From the NCBI GenBank assembly GCA_965652565.1, contig CBFGWL010000001.1, forward strand, positions 1 through 64,000: 64,000 bases of DNA, in the 5' to 3' direction. How positions within the stretch are numbered: the stretch's first letter is position 1; each line of letters opens with the position of its first letter. The position numbers and the translations under genes were made by a program. The notes beneath the pieces were generated by a model. It had not been told where the DNA came from. It was given only the letters and a program-made list of their open reading frames with translations, and did not search any database. Shown piece after piece: positions 1-8,205 of the stretch. This stretch comes from RSA11 sp965652565. GTDB lineage: Bacteria; Actinomycetota; Thermoleophilia; Solirubrobacterales; 70-9.

Positions 1-30
1 ACCCGCAAGGTGAAGCTCGTCAGGCGGTGA
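1..30 (+). CDS. Possible 3' end of an upstream gene
   Basis: The first ten codons read TRKVKLVRR and then TGA. A short basic C-terminus is plausible for an exported protein of this lineage, but the body of the gene lies outside the window and nothing else supports the call. Confidence 0.3.
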   Translation, partial: TRKVKLVRR

Positions 31-148
31 GCGGCCGGGGGTGCCGCGTCGCCTGAGGGCGGCGCGGCGTCCCCGGGATCGCGGGGGGTCAGGGCGACGA
101 GCGCTGCCTCGTGCGGTGGCGCCGTCCCCGCTGGGTTACCCAAACGCC

Positions 149-154
149 TATGCT
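149..154 (+). promoter_or_regulatory. -10 hexamer TATGCT, leaderless start
   Basis: TATGCT lies 6 nt before the GTG at 161, with no Shine-Dalgarno between. The transcript should begin at or next to the start codon, which also decides the start of the sugar dehydrogenase gene. Confidence 0.5.
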
Positions 155-160
155 CTTCGT

Positions 161-2527
161 GTGCGGGTCTCGACATGGAGGTCAGGCTGCACACTGTTGG
201 CGCTCGTCGCGCTATCGGTGGGGATTGGATCGGCCGGGACGGCCGAGGCGGCTCTGCCTGCGGGCTTTCAGAAGACGACGGTCCTCGAGGGCCTGCACTA
301 TCCGACGCAGGTGGAGTTCTCGTCTGACGGGCGCGTTTTCGTAGCCGAGCAGCGCGGCACGGTACAGGTCTTCGACGATCTGGACGACCCAACCCCGACC
401 CTGGCGGCGGACCTGCGTGAAGCGGTCCACTCCTACCACGATCGCGGCTTGCTCGGGCTTGCCCTCGATCCGAACTTCCCGGAGGAGCCGTATGTCTACG
501 TGCTCTACACGCGCAACGCTGACGTCGGCGGCGAGGCGCCGAAGTGGACGACCCCGAGCTCGATGGATCCCGAGCTGGACGGCTGCCCGAACCCGCCCGG
601 CGGCACGCAGGACGGCTGCGTCGTCAGCGGTCGGCTCGCTCGTCTTGAGCTAGGCCCGGATGGGACCGCCAAAACCGGCTCCGACGGCGCCCCTGAGGAG
701 CACGTGCTGATTGACGACTGGTGTCAGCAGTTCGACACGCATTCGATCGGTGACCTTGCGTTCGATGATCGCGGCCGGCTCTACGTCAGCGGCGGTGACG
801 GCGCCAACTACAACTACGCCGACTACGGCCAGGCGGGAGTGAACGGCCCCTTCAACCCCTGCGGCGACCCGCCGACGCCCGTGGGAACGGCGCCGAACGC
901 GCACAACGGCGAGGGCGGCGCGCTGCGCTCACAGGATCTGCTTACCCGTGGTGACCCGACCGGCCTGGACGGGACGATCATCCGGATCAACCGCCGCACG
1001 GGCAAGGCGGTGCGCGCGAATCCGCTCTTCGGCGACCGCGACGAGAACGCTGCGCGCATCATCGCGTTCGGCCTGCGCAACCCCTTCCGTTTCACGATCC
1101 GTCCCGGTACCGACGAGGTCTGGGTCGGGGACGTGGGGCAGACTGACTGGGAGGAGATCAACCGGGTGCCGGCGAGCCAGAAGCGCCCCGCCAACTTTGG
1201 CTGGCCTTGTTATGAGGGCTTCGGGAAGCAGGCGATGTGGGCGTTCCTAGGGAACGCGATGTGCAATCGGCTCTACAACGGCAGTGATCCGGTTCGAGCC
1301 CCTCACCTCGCGCTCTCTCATTACCGGGGCATCAACGCGGCCGAGGAGTGCCGTGCGGTCGGCACCTCGGCGGTATCCGGCGTGGCCTTCGCCCCGGACA
1401 GCGCGGCCTATCCGAAGGCCTATCGACGCGCGCTCTTCTTCGCCGACTACTCGCGCGGCTGCATCGGCTACATGCCCGCGAAGCCCAATGGCCGGCCCAA
1501 TGCCGACCGCGTGGCCGCGTTCGATACCGCGCCTGGTTTCCCGGTCGATCTGGAATTCGGGCCCGACGGCGCGCTCTATTACGTCGACATACTCGCCGGC
1601 GAGGTTCGCAGGATCGCGCCCGGCGACGATAGCGGACCGCGCGCGGTTGTGAAGGTCTCGCCGCGGCACTGGGGTGAGCTGCCACTCACGCTCACACTCG
1701 ACGCGAGCGACTCCATTGATCCGAAGGGCGCGGATCTGCAGTACTGGTGGGAGCTTGATGGCGACGGCGACTTCAACGACCTGCCGACCGGCGATCAACC
1801 CGTAATCGAGCACACGTTCACGGAGCCGGGGCCAATAGAGGTGGGCGTGGCGATTTTCGAGACGGAAACGTGGCAGGACGCCCAGGCGACCGTGACGATC
1901 TATCCGGGCAACACGCCGCCGGAACCGAAGATCGAGGAGGTGCGCGGCGAGGTCCCGTGGACGGCGGGCAGCGAACTTGAAGTCGTGGGCTCCGCAGCCG
2001 ACGCCGAGGACGGCGAACTAGGGGATTGGTCCCTCGAGTGGGATGTGAAGATCCAGCATTGCCCGAAGGGGGCGTGCCACCAGCATCCGCTGAACGCCTG
2101 GCGGGGCAAGGAGATGAGCTTCGTGACACCGGATCATGAGTGGCCGTCGCACCTCGAGGTCGAGCTGCGCGCGACGGACTCCCAAGGGCTCAGCGCGACG
2201 GAGACGATCGAGTTGCATCCCGAGAGCGTGCAGCTGGCGCTGCGCTCGAAACCAAAGGGCCTGCGACTCTCGGCGGGGGGCCAGATCAAGCGCACGCCGT
2301 TCAAGGTGCGCCTGATCAAGGGCGGCGGTGCGGTTGTGGTCGCGCCGAAGCAGCAGCGCAAGGCAAAGCGCGTCTGGCGCTTCCGGCGCTGGGCGCAAGG
2401 CAAGCCGCGCAAGAAGCGGGTTCTGAACATCAGCGCGACGCAAGATCAGGTTCTGCGCGCGCAGTACAAGGCGAAGCCGAAGAAGCGCAACAAGGGGAAG
2501 CGGAAAAAGGGGAAGCGCCGCCGCTGA
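161..2527 (+). CDS. Exported PQQ-dependent sugar dehydrogenase with PKD domain
   Basis: Predicted secreted soluble aldose/sorbosone dehydrogenase of the PQQ beta-propeller (GSDH) family, oxidising sugars outside the membrane. The 788-residue product starts with a signal peptide (hydrophobic run LLALVALSVGIGSAG, cleavage near AEA at about residue 30). The propeller spans about 30-485, with typical pieces such as RGLLGLALDPNF, GLRNPFRF and GDVGQTDWEEIN. A PKD-like domain follows at about 490-585 (ELDGDGDFND), then another Ig-like segment. The C-terminus is strongly basic (KKRNKGKRKKGKRRR), perhaps for binding cell-wall polymers. Start GTG 161 is chosen over an in-frame ATG at 41 because it gives a clean signal peptide and has a -10 element just upstream. 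Substrate is unknown. Confidence 0.85.
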   Translation: MRVSTWRSGCTLLALVALSVGIGSAGTAEAALPAGFQKTTVLEGLHYPTQVEFSSDGRVFVAEQRGTVQVFDDLDDPTPTLAADLREAVHSYHDRGLLGLALDPNFPEEPYVYVLYTRNADVGGEAPKWTTPSSMDPELDGCPNPPGGTQDGCVVSGRLARLELGPDGTAKTGSDGAPEEHVLIDDWCQQFDTHSIGDLAFDDRGRLYVSGGDGANYNYADYGQAGVNGPFNPCGDPPTPVGTAPNAHNGEGGALRSQDLLTRGDPTGLDGTIIRINRRTGKAVRANPLFGDRDENAARIIAFGLRNPFRFTIRPGTDEVWVGDVGQTDWEEINRVPASQKRPANFGWPCYEGFGKQAMWAFLGNAMCNRLYNGSDPVRAPHLALSHYRGINAAEECRAVGTSAVSGVAFAPDSAAYPKAYRRALFFADYSRGCIGYMPAKPNGRPNADRVAAFDTAPGFPVDLEFGPDGALYYVDILAGEVRRIAPGDDSGPRAVVKVSPRHWGELPLTLTLDASDSIDPKGADLQYWWELDGDGDFNDLPTGDQPVIEHTFTEPGPIEVGVAIFETETWQDAQATVTIYPGNTPPEPKIEEVRGEVPWTAGSELEVVGSAADAEDGELGDWSLEWDVKIQHCPKGACHQHPLNAWRGKEMSFVTPDHEWPSHLEVELRATDSQGLSATETIELHPESVQLALRSKPKGLRLSAGGQIKRTPFKVRLIKGGGAVVVAPKQQRKAKRVWRFRRWAQGKPRKKRVLNISATQDQVLRAQYKAKPKKRNKGKRKKGKRRR

Positions 2528-2537
2528 CGACGGCGGG

Positions 2538-2543
2538 TAGCGT
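2538..2543 (+). promoter_or_regulatory. -10 hexamer TAGCGT before the NfeD-like gene
   Basis: TAGCGT ends 9 nt before GTG 2553, with no ribosome binding site between them. This is the same leaderless layout seen across the window. Confidence 0.4.
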
Positions 2544-2552
2544 TCCCGCCCG

Positions 2553-2879
2553 GTGCTGCTAGCGGCCTCAATCGTCGGGCTCTTTCTCCTGCCCTCGCCG
2601 TGGAATGTGATCGGCGTGGTCGTTGCGGCCATCGTCGAGATCGGGGAGGTCTGGCTCTGGATCTGGTTTCTGCGGCGCTACCGCGTGCGGGGTGGGGCGG
2701 AGGGGATGATCGGCGAGCGCGGCGAGGTGCTCGAGCGCTGCGATCCGCGCGGGCGCGTGCGGCTTCGCGGCGAGATCTGGCACGCGATCTCGGACACGGG
2801 TGAGGCCCTCGAACCCGGCGAACGGGTGCGCGTGACGGCGCTCGAGGGCCTGGCGGTTCGCGTCGCGCGGCAGGGTTGA
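2553..2879 (+). CDS. NfeD-like membrane protein
   Basis: A 108-residue protein of the short NfeD type. Two hydrophobic segments (about 2-14 and 18-38) are followed by a soluble OB-fold-like NfeD C-terminal domain at about 50-108. The pattern GERGEVLERCDPRGRVRLRG, then a Trp, then GERVRVTALEGL is characteristic. Such proteins are usually partners of membrane proteases or flotillin-like proteins, but neither is adjacent, so the role is open. It lies 25 nt downstream of the dehydrogenase but has its own -10 element. Confidence 0.7.
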   Translation: MLLAASIVGLFLLPSPWNVIGVVVAAIVEIGEVWLWIWFLRRYRVRGGAEGMIGERGEVLERCDPRGRVRLRGEIWHAISDTGEALEPGERVRVTALEGLAVRVARQG

Positions 2880-2940
2880 TTCAGGCGTCGCGCGCAACGC
2901 GAACGCGGCGCCGAAGCGCTGCTACGCTCCCAATTGCTCA

Positions 2941-3013
2941 GGGCGCTTAGCTCAGTTGGGAGAGCGCCAGCTCGACAAGCTGGAGGTCACTGGTTCGAGC
3001 CCAGTAGCGCCCA
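2941..3013 (+). tRNA. tRNA-Val (GAC)
   Basis: A full cloverleaf can be folded. The acceptor stem is GGGCGCT/AGCGCCC with discriminator A at 3013. The D arm is GCTC/GAGC, the anticodon stem CCAGC/GCTGG with loop TCGACAA (anticodon GAC), the variable loop AGGTC, and the T arm ACTGG-TTCGAGC-CCAGT. CCA is not encoded. The oddity is C rather than T at position 33, just before the anticodon, where U33 is almost universal. Confidence 0.95.
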
Positions 3014-3021
3014 CTGAACCC

Positions 3022-3047
3022 GTGCCGGCTTCGCGCCGTCACTTTTT
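3022..3047 (+). terminator. Rho-independent terminator after tRNA-Val
   Basis: GTGCCGGC, loop TTCGC, then GCCGTCAC pairs with a single internal mismatch and is followed by TTTTT. It starts 9 nt past the tRNA end. Confidence 0.7.
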
Positions 3048-3109
3048 GCTTTTCGGGGGCGGTTACGGTCGCTGCGGCGCCACGCGACCGTCGATCCTGC
3101 GACCCCACC

Positions 3110-3221
3110 GTTCAGCCCTGGACGTCGAAAAGCGGACACGTGGGCTGAACGCACCGCAGAATCAGGCGGCCGTAACGTGGCTTCAGCCGTGGTCGTCGAA
3201 AAACGCTCACGTGGGCTGAAC
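3110..3221 (-). repeat. Two copies of the 41-bp hairpin repeat (family A)
   Basis: Copies at 3110-3150 and 3181-3221, 71 bp apart start to start, with a 30-bp unrelated spacer. Each begins GTTCAGCC or CTTCAGCC and ends GGCTGAAC, so the ends pair. Read on the minus strand they match the five copies at 47243-47567. Confidence 0.85.
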
Positions 3222-3361
3222 CCGCGCAGGGCCGGCTTGTCGAATCGATTGGCCTACCTGCGGGCAAGGACGATTGCGACCGTGCCGCGCCCGGATCCCG
3301 TTTCTCCCCATGATTGCTGGGTAATCCGGTGCCAGTCGCCAATCCAAGGAAGGCCAAAGGC

Positions 3362-3421
3362 ATGTACATCGGAATCGGAACCCTGATCCTCATCATCATC
3401 CTGATCATCCTGCTCACCTAG
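3362..3421 (+). CDS. 19-residue hydrophobic membrane microprotein
   Basis: A 20-codon frame encodes MYIGIGTLILIIILIILLT, which is almost entirely a single membrane-spanning helix. A strong Shine-Dalgarno AAGGAAGG (3346-3353) sits 8 nt before ATG, an ideal spacing, so translation is likely. Very short Ile/Leu-rich proteins of this kind occur in actinobacteria, but I cannot assign a function. It lies alone between the 41-bp repeats and the next gene. Confidence 0.65.
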   Translation: MYIGIGTLILIIILIILLT

Positions 3422-3476
3422 TGCGAGCGGGGGTCGCGCGAGTCCCCGGCGCGCGCGGCTCATCTTCCGGCCCGCT

Positions 3477-3482
3477 TATGCT
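3477..3482 (+). promoter_or_regulatory. -10 hexamer TATGCT, leaderless start
   Basis: TATGCT ends 8 nt before GTG 3491, with no Shine-Dalgarno in between. It is identical to the hexamer at 149-154. Confidence 0.45.
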
Positions 3483-3490
3483 CGCGGGCC

Positions 3491-5404
3491 GTGCTGGGCA
3501 CCTACTTCTCCTTCGCCGTATTGATCGGCGCTGCGGCCGCGACCGGCACGCTCATTTTTCGCGCTTGCGGGCGTCGGGAGTGGAGCTGGCTGGCGCCGGC
3601 CGTTGGGCTCGCGGTCCTCTGCGGCATCGGCTGGGGGGCGGCGAACCTCGTCGGCCCGGCGGCGACGCTCGTCGTCCTGCTCGCCGCGGTGGCGTACGGC
3701 GTCTATGCGCTCGTCGCGCATCGCCCCGCGCCGGATGACGGAATCCCCACGGGGCTGATCACGGCCGCGGGCGCGCTCGCGCTCGCCTCGATCCCGTTCG
3801 TCGTCGAGCTGCGCTTCGGGATCCTCGGGACGAGCCTCAACCCGGACATGTCGCAGCACCTGTTCGCCACCGACCGGATCGCGTCGGGCGGGGTGGAGCG
3901 ACTGATCGAGGAGGGCTACCCGCTCGGCCCGCACGCGCTCGTCGCCGGCTTGGGCGAGGCGGGCGTGAGCTTCGTGCACGGTTTCGGCGGCCTGACGCTC
4001 GCGATCGCGGTCGCCACCGCACTCGCGCCGCTCCCGCTGCTGCGCGAGCTGCCCCGCGCCCGGCGGATCGCCGCGGGGCTGCTCACCGCCTTCGCCTACC
4101 TCGCCGCGTCCTACCTGATCCAGGGCGCCTTCAAGGAGATCATGCAGGCGCTCATGGTGCTCGCCTTTGCCGTGGCCCTGCATGAGCTTGGCGCCGGACG
4201 GTTGGGCGGCGTGCTGCCTGCCGATCGCTGGCGTCTGCTCGCCGCGGTGCCGCTCGCCGCGCTCGCCGTCGGCTCGCTCTACGTCTACAGCTTCCCCGGC
4301 ATCGCCTGGCTCGCCGGCACGGCCGTCCTCTGGGGCGCGTGGGAGGGAGCGGCGATCCTGCGCTCACGCGATCGGCGCGTCGCGAACGTGCTCGTCGGGC
4401 GCGAGACGGTCCGACGGCGCTCCGTGCGCAAGGTTGTGCCGCCGACGCTGGTCGCGCTCGGAGTGTTCCTCGTGGCGATCGCCCCCGAGCTGGGGAGGCT
4501 GTCCACGTTCGCGAGCTTCGAGACGTTCAACCCGGCCGGCGCGGGGCGCGGCAACCTCTTCGACGCGATCTCACCCCTGGAGGCGCTCGGCATCTGGCCC
4601 TCCGGCGACTTCCGCCTCGACCCCGGCGAGGGCGCCGTGCCGGCGCTCGCCTACTGGCTCGGCGCGTTGGTCGGCCTGGCCGCGCTTGCGTACGGCCTGG
4701 CGCGCGCCCTGCGGCGTGGCGAGCGCGCGCTGCCCGCCGCGCTCGCGGCCTGCACGGTCCTCTACCTGTATCCGCTGCTCACCGGGACGATCTACCAGGA
4801 GGCCAAGGCGATCGCGATCGCCGCGCCCGTGGCGGTGCTGATCGCGACCCGCGCCCTGCTCGCCGACGCGCCGCCGCTGCGCGCTTGGCCGCGGCTGCGC
4901 GGGGCGCGGGCGCTCGCGTTGCCCGCGCTTGCGGCGACGTTCCTCGTGGGCGCTACGGGCTGCAGCCTGCTGGCGCTGGTCAACGGCCCGGTCGGACCCG
5001 ACCGCTGGTCGCCCGCGCTGATCGAGATGCGCGAGCGCGGGGAGCTGGGGGTGAACGGGGAGGACGGCGACTCGACGCTGGTTGTGGCCGAACCCGAGGT
5101 GCTGAGCGACGAGCACGGCGCCGATCTGTTCCTCTGGGAGTTGCGCGACGGCCGGGTCTGCGCGCAGGCGCTTGAAGCCGAGCAGCATCGCGCCGCCGAC
5201 CCGCCCGCGGGGATCGCCCACGTGGTCCTGCATACCGGCGCGGACGCCGACGCCGAGCCGCATCCCGAACCGCCGTTCGCCGGGCTCAGCGAGGTGCGCC
5301 GGGCCGAGCTCTACACGCTCTACCGCGTGGACGAGCCCGCGTCCGCGCCCGAGCCGCCCTGCCCGTTCATCGCCGACGGGCAGCGGGCCGACCCGGCGAG
5401 CTGA
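3491..5404 (+). CDS. Large polytopic membrane protein, unknown function
   Basis: A 637-residue integral membrane protein with many hydrophobic segments spread over residues 1-500, followed by a soluble C-terminal region of about 130 residues that is probably extracytoplasmic. The layout, with a loop rich in acidic and aromatic residues after the first few helices (LNPDMSQHLFATDRIASGG), resembles GT-C-type glycosyltransferase-like proteins. I see no decisive catalytic motif, so this remains a resemblance. It lies 45 nt before thrS but has a separate leaderless promoter. Confidence 0.75.
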   Translation: MLGTYFSFAVLIGAAAATGTLIFRACGRREWSWLAPAVGLAVLCGIGWGAANLVGPAATLVVLLAAVAYGVYALVAHRPAPDDGIPTGLITAAGALALASIPFVVELRFGILGTSLNPDMSQHLFATDRIASGGVERLIEEGYPLGPHALVAGLGEAGVSFVHGFGGLTLAIAVATALAPLPLLRELPRARRIAAGLLTAFAYLAASYLIQGAFKEIMQALMVLAFAVALHELGAGRLGGVLPADRWRLLAAVPLAALAVGSLYVYSFPGIAWLAGTAVLWGAWEGAAILRSRDRRVANVLVGRETVRRRSVRKVVPPTLVALGVFLVAIAPELGRLSTFASFETFNPAGAGRGNLFDAISPLEALGIWPSGDFRLDPGEGAVPALAYWLGALVGLAALAYGLARALRRGERALPAALAACTVLYLYPLLTGTIYQEAKAIAIAAPVAVLIATRALLADAPPLRAWPRLRGARALALPALAATFLVGATGCSLLALVNGPVGPDRWSPALIEMRERGELGVNGEDGDSTLVVAEPEVLSDEHGADLFLWELRDGRVCAQALEAEQHRAADPPAGIAHVVLHTGADADAEPHPEPPFAGLSEVRRAELYTLYRVDEPASAPEPPCPFIADGQRADPAS

Positions 5405-5435
5405 GGCGAGCCGTCCAACCCGCGCGGCGCGCCAC

Positions 5436-5441
5436 TAGCAT
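5436..5441 (+). promoter_or_regulatory. -10 hexamer TAGCAT before thrS
   Basis: TAGCAT ends 8 nt before the GTG start of thrS. The leader is therefore too short to hold a T-box or other riboswitch. Confidence 0.45.
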
Positions 5442-5449
5442 CCTCGCCC

Positions 5450-7399
5450 GTGGCGCAGATCACCGTGAAGCTTCCCGACGGCACCGAGCTCGAGCTCGAG
5501 GAGGGCGCGAGCGGCCATGATGCGGCCGCGGCCATCGGCCCGGGGCTCGCGCGCGCCGCGCTCGCGATCCGGGTGAACGGCGAGCTGCGCGACCTCGCGC
5601 GGCCGCTGCCCGACGGTGCTGAGATCGAGATCGTCACCGAGCGCGACCCCGACGCGCTGCCGCTCATCCGCCACGACGCGGCGCACGTGCTCGCCACGGC
5701 CGTGCTCGACCTGTGGCCCGGCACCAAGGTCTCGATCGGTCCTGCGATCGACGACGGCTTTTACTACGACTTCGAGTTCCCGGACGGCTACCGGCCCAAC
5801 GAGGACGACTTCGAGCGCATCGAGAAGGCGATGGCCGAGCACATCGCCGCGGACGAGCGCTTCGAGCGCATCGAGGTGCCGGTCGAGGAGGCGATCGAGC
5901 GCTTCCGCGAGGAGGATCAGCCCTACAAGGTGGAGCTGATCGAGGATCTGATCCGCGAGCAGGGCGTGAAGACCGTCTCGCTCTATCGCAACGGGCCGTT
6001 CACCGATCTGTGCCTCGGCCCGCACGGCCCCTCGACCAAGCGCATCAAGGCCTTCAAGCTGAACTCGGTCGCCGGCGCCTACTGGCGGGGCGACGAGAAC
6101 CGCCAGATGCTGAGCCGCATCTACGGGACGGCGTTCTTCTCCAAGGACGACCTCGCCGAGCACGAGCGCCGGCTCGAGGAGGCGCGGGCGCGCGACCACC
6201 GCCGCCTCGGGCCCGAGCTGGGGCTGTTCCGCCTGCGCCCCGAGTCGCCCGGCATGCCCTTCTGGCTGCCGAACGGCACCACGCTTCTGCGTCTCATCCA
6301 GGCCGAGGTCGACGAGCAGCTGCGCAAGCGCGGCTACGGCGAGATCAAGACCCCGCAGGTCATGGACGTCGAGCTGTGGCACCGCTCGGGCCACTACGAC
6401 AACTACCGCGACAACATGTACTTCTCGGAGGTCGACGAGCGCGAGTTCGCGCTGCGGCCGATGAACTGCCCGGGCGCCTGCCTGGTCTTCGGCTCGGAGG
6501 CGCGCTCCTACCGCGACCTGCCGCTGCGCCTCGCCGAGTACGGCGCGGTCTTCCGGCACGAGCGCGAGGGCGTGATGCACGGTCTGCTGCGTGTCCGCGC
6601 CTTCACCCAGGACGACGCCCACGTGTATTGCACCTTCGACCAGGTCCCCGAGGAGGTCCACTCGATCTGCGACGCGATCGACGAGCTCTACGCGCGCTTC
6701 GGCTTCGATGACGTGCGCGTCGAGCTCTCCACGCGTCCCGAGAAGTCGATCGGCACCGCCGAACAGTGGGAGCGCGCTGAGCACGCGCTCGCGACCGCGC
6801 TCGAGAGCCAGGGGCGCGAGTATCAGCTCAACCCCGGCGACGGGGCCTTCTACGGCCCCAAGATCGACTTTCACGTCACCGACGCGCTCGGGCGCTCCTG
6901 GCAGCTCGGCACGTGCCAGCTCGACTTCTTCATGCCCGAGCGCTTCGAGCTCACCTACCAGGGCGAGGACAACGCCGAGCACCGCCCGGTGATGATCCAC
7001 CGCGCGCTGCTCGGCTCGATGGAGCGCTTCGCCGGCATCCTCATCGAGCACTACGCAGGACGCTTCCCGACGTGGCTCGCCCCGGTGCAGATCGGCGTGC
7101 TCCCGGTGGCCGATCGCCACAACGAGCGCGCCCGCGAGGTCGAGGCGGAGCTCGCCGCGGCGGGCCTGCGCGTGCGCACCGACGACCGCACCGAGTCGGT
7201 CGGCCGCAAGATCCGCGACGCCGAGCTCGCCAAGCTCCCGTACATGGTGATCCTCGGCGATCGCGAGGTCGAGTCGGGGAAGGTCTCGGTGCGCTCGCAC
7301 GCCGAAGGCGACGTCGGTGAACATTCGGTCGCCGACCTGGTCGAGCGCCTCTATACTGAGGCGCAGATGAAGGGCACCCAAACCACAGAGCGCCGCTGA
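5450..7399 (+). CDS. thrS: Threonine-tRNA ligase
   Basis: Charges tRNA-Thr with threonine in the cytoplasm. The 649-residue length is normal. The order is an N-terminal TGS domain (1-62), an editing domain with H75xxxH79 (RHDAAHVLA), a class II catalytic core and a C-terminal anticodon-binding domain (about 545-640). Core motifs include MNCPGA (Zn-ligand Cys), VFRHEREGVMHGLLRVRAFT, and HRALLGSMERF with the last Zn-ligand His. GTG 5450 gives the expected TGS start (MAQITVKLPDG) and follows a -10 hexamer directly. It lies upstream of infC, a common gene order. Confidence 0.97.
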   Translation: MAQITVKLPDGTELELEEGASGHDAAAAIGPGLARAALAIRVNGELRDLARPLPDGAEIEIVTERDPDALPLIRHDAAHVLATAVLDLWPGTKVSIGPAIDDGFYYDFEFPDGYRPNEDDFERIEKAMAEHIAADERFERIEVPVEEAIERFREEDQPYKVELIEDLIREQGVKTVSLYRNGPFTDLCLGPHGPSTKRIKAFKLNSVAGAYWRGDENRQMLSRIYGTAFFSKDDLAEHERRLEEARARDHRRLGPELGLFRLRPESPGMPFWLPNGTTLLRLIQAEVDEQLRKRGYGEIKTPQVMDVELWHRSGHYDNYRDNMYFSEVDEREFALRPMNCPGACLVFGSEARSYRDLPLRLAEYGAVFRHEREGVMHGLLRVRAFTQDDAHVYCTFDQVPEEVHSICDAIDELYARFGFDDVRVELSTRPEKSIGTAEQWERAEHALATALESQGREYQLNPGDGAFYGPKIDFHVTDALGRSWQLGTCQLDFFMPERFELTYQGEDNAEHRPVMIHRALLGSMERFAGILIEHYAGRFPTWLAPVQIGVLPVADRHNERAREVEAELAAAGLRVRTDDRTESVGRKIRDAELAKLPYMVILGDREVESGKVSVRSHAEGDVGEHSVADLVERLYTEAQMKGTQTTERR

Positions 7400-7458
7400 T
7401 CGCGCCCGTGCCCATCACGCATGCCTCGTCTCTTCCGACCCCACCAGTTGCAGCCAGC

Positions 7459-7488
7459 TTGAAGCTCGCCGCATCCGACAGCTAGTGC
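7459..7488 (+). promoter_or_regulatory. Candidate infC promoter (TTGAAG-18-TAGTGC)
   Basis: TTGAAG at 7459-7464, an 18-nt spacer, then TAGTGC at 7483-7488. The -10 is imperfect because it lacks the final T. If real, transcription starts near 7495, which would favour the ATG at 7515 as the infC start. Confidence 0.3.
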
Positions 7489-7514
7489 CGGTACCGAAGC
7501 GTTTTGACCGGCGC

Positions 7515-8081
7515 ATGCCGGACCGGGATCAGACCCGTATCAACGAGCGCATCGGCGTTCGCGAGGTGCGGCTGGTCGATGAGGACGGGAAGCAGATCGG
7601 CGTCGTCGACACCAAGCGCGCGCTCGCGATGGCGCAGGAGCGCGATCTCGACCTCGTCGAGGTCGCCCCGAACTCGCGCCCGCCCGTGGCCCGCCTGCTC
7701 GATTACTCGAAGTACAAGTACGAGCAGGAGCAGAAGGCCAAGGCCGCGCGTAAGCACCAGCAGCAGATCAACGTCCGCGAGATCAAGCTGCGGCCGAAGA
7801 TCGCCGACCACGACTACTCCACGAAGAAGGGGCACGTCGAGCGCTTCCTGCGCGGCGGCGACAAGGTCAAGGTGACGATCATGTTCCGCGGCCGCGAGCA
7901 GTCGCACCCCGAGCGCGGCCGCGCGCTGCTGCAGCGCCTCTTCGACGATCTCGACGGGATGGCGGTGATCGAGCAGGCGCCGCTCCAAGAGGGCCGCAAC
8001 ATGCACATGCTCCTGGCGCCCTCCAAGGAACTCAGCCGCGAGCGCAAGGGCGACTCCGGCAACGGCAAGCGCAGCGAGTAG
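7515..8081 (+). CDS. infC: Translation initiation factor IF-3
   Basis: Binds the 30S subunit, prevents early subunit joining and proofreads start-codon choice. The N-terminal domain has the family pattern INERIGVREVRLVDEDG; it is followed by a basic linker helix and the C-terminal domain (ADHDYSTKKGHVERFLRGGDKVKVTIMFRGRE is split here at 20 residues: ADHDYSTKKGHVERFL, then RGGDKVKVTIMFRGRE). The ATG start gives 188 residues with nine residues before INERI, as in Bacillus; an upstream GTG at 7485 would add ten. No clear Shine-Dalgarno precedes either. The usual infC-rpmI-rplT order is interrupted by two lipoprotein genes. Confidence 0.95.
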   Translation: MPDRDQTRINERIGVREVRLVDEDGKQIGVVDTKRALAMAQERDLDLVEVAPNSRPPVARLLDYSKYKYEQEQKAKAARKHQQQINVREIKLRPKIADHDYSTKKGHVERFLRGGDKVKVTIMFRGREQSHPERGRALLQRLFDDLDGMAVIEQAPLQEGRNMHMLLAPSKELSRERKGDSGNGKRSE

Positions 8082-8104
8082 GGCGCGCGAGCCCTTCGCG
8101 GGGG

Positions 8105-8134
8105 TTGACGCGCGCTTTGCGCGCGGGTTAGTCT
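8105..8134 (+). promoter_or_regulatory. Sigma70-type promoter of the first lipoprotein gene
   Basis: TTGACG (8105-8110), an 18-nt spacer, then TAGTCT (8129-8134): the best two-box promoter in the window. The leader of about 65 nt ends in AAGGAGG (8191-8197), 8 nt before the ATG. This gene therefore has its own promoter despite lying just behind infC. Confidence 0.7.
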
Positions 8135-8205
8135 GCTCCGGTCTCGACGGGTGGGGAGCCCGTTTTGTCCGTCCCGTGTGATGCGGGGAAAAGGAGGGTT
8201 CGGCC

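Noticed and set aside
5405..5449. T-box or other leader for thrS
   Set aside because: The -10 hexamer lies 8 nt before the start codon, leaving no room for a leader.
5435..7381. Long minus-strand frame across thrS
   Set aside because: Antisense artefact of thrS, with no start signal or recognisable domain.
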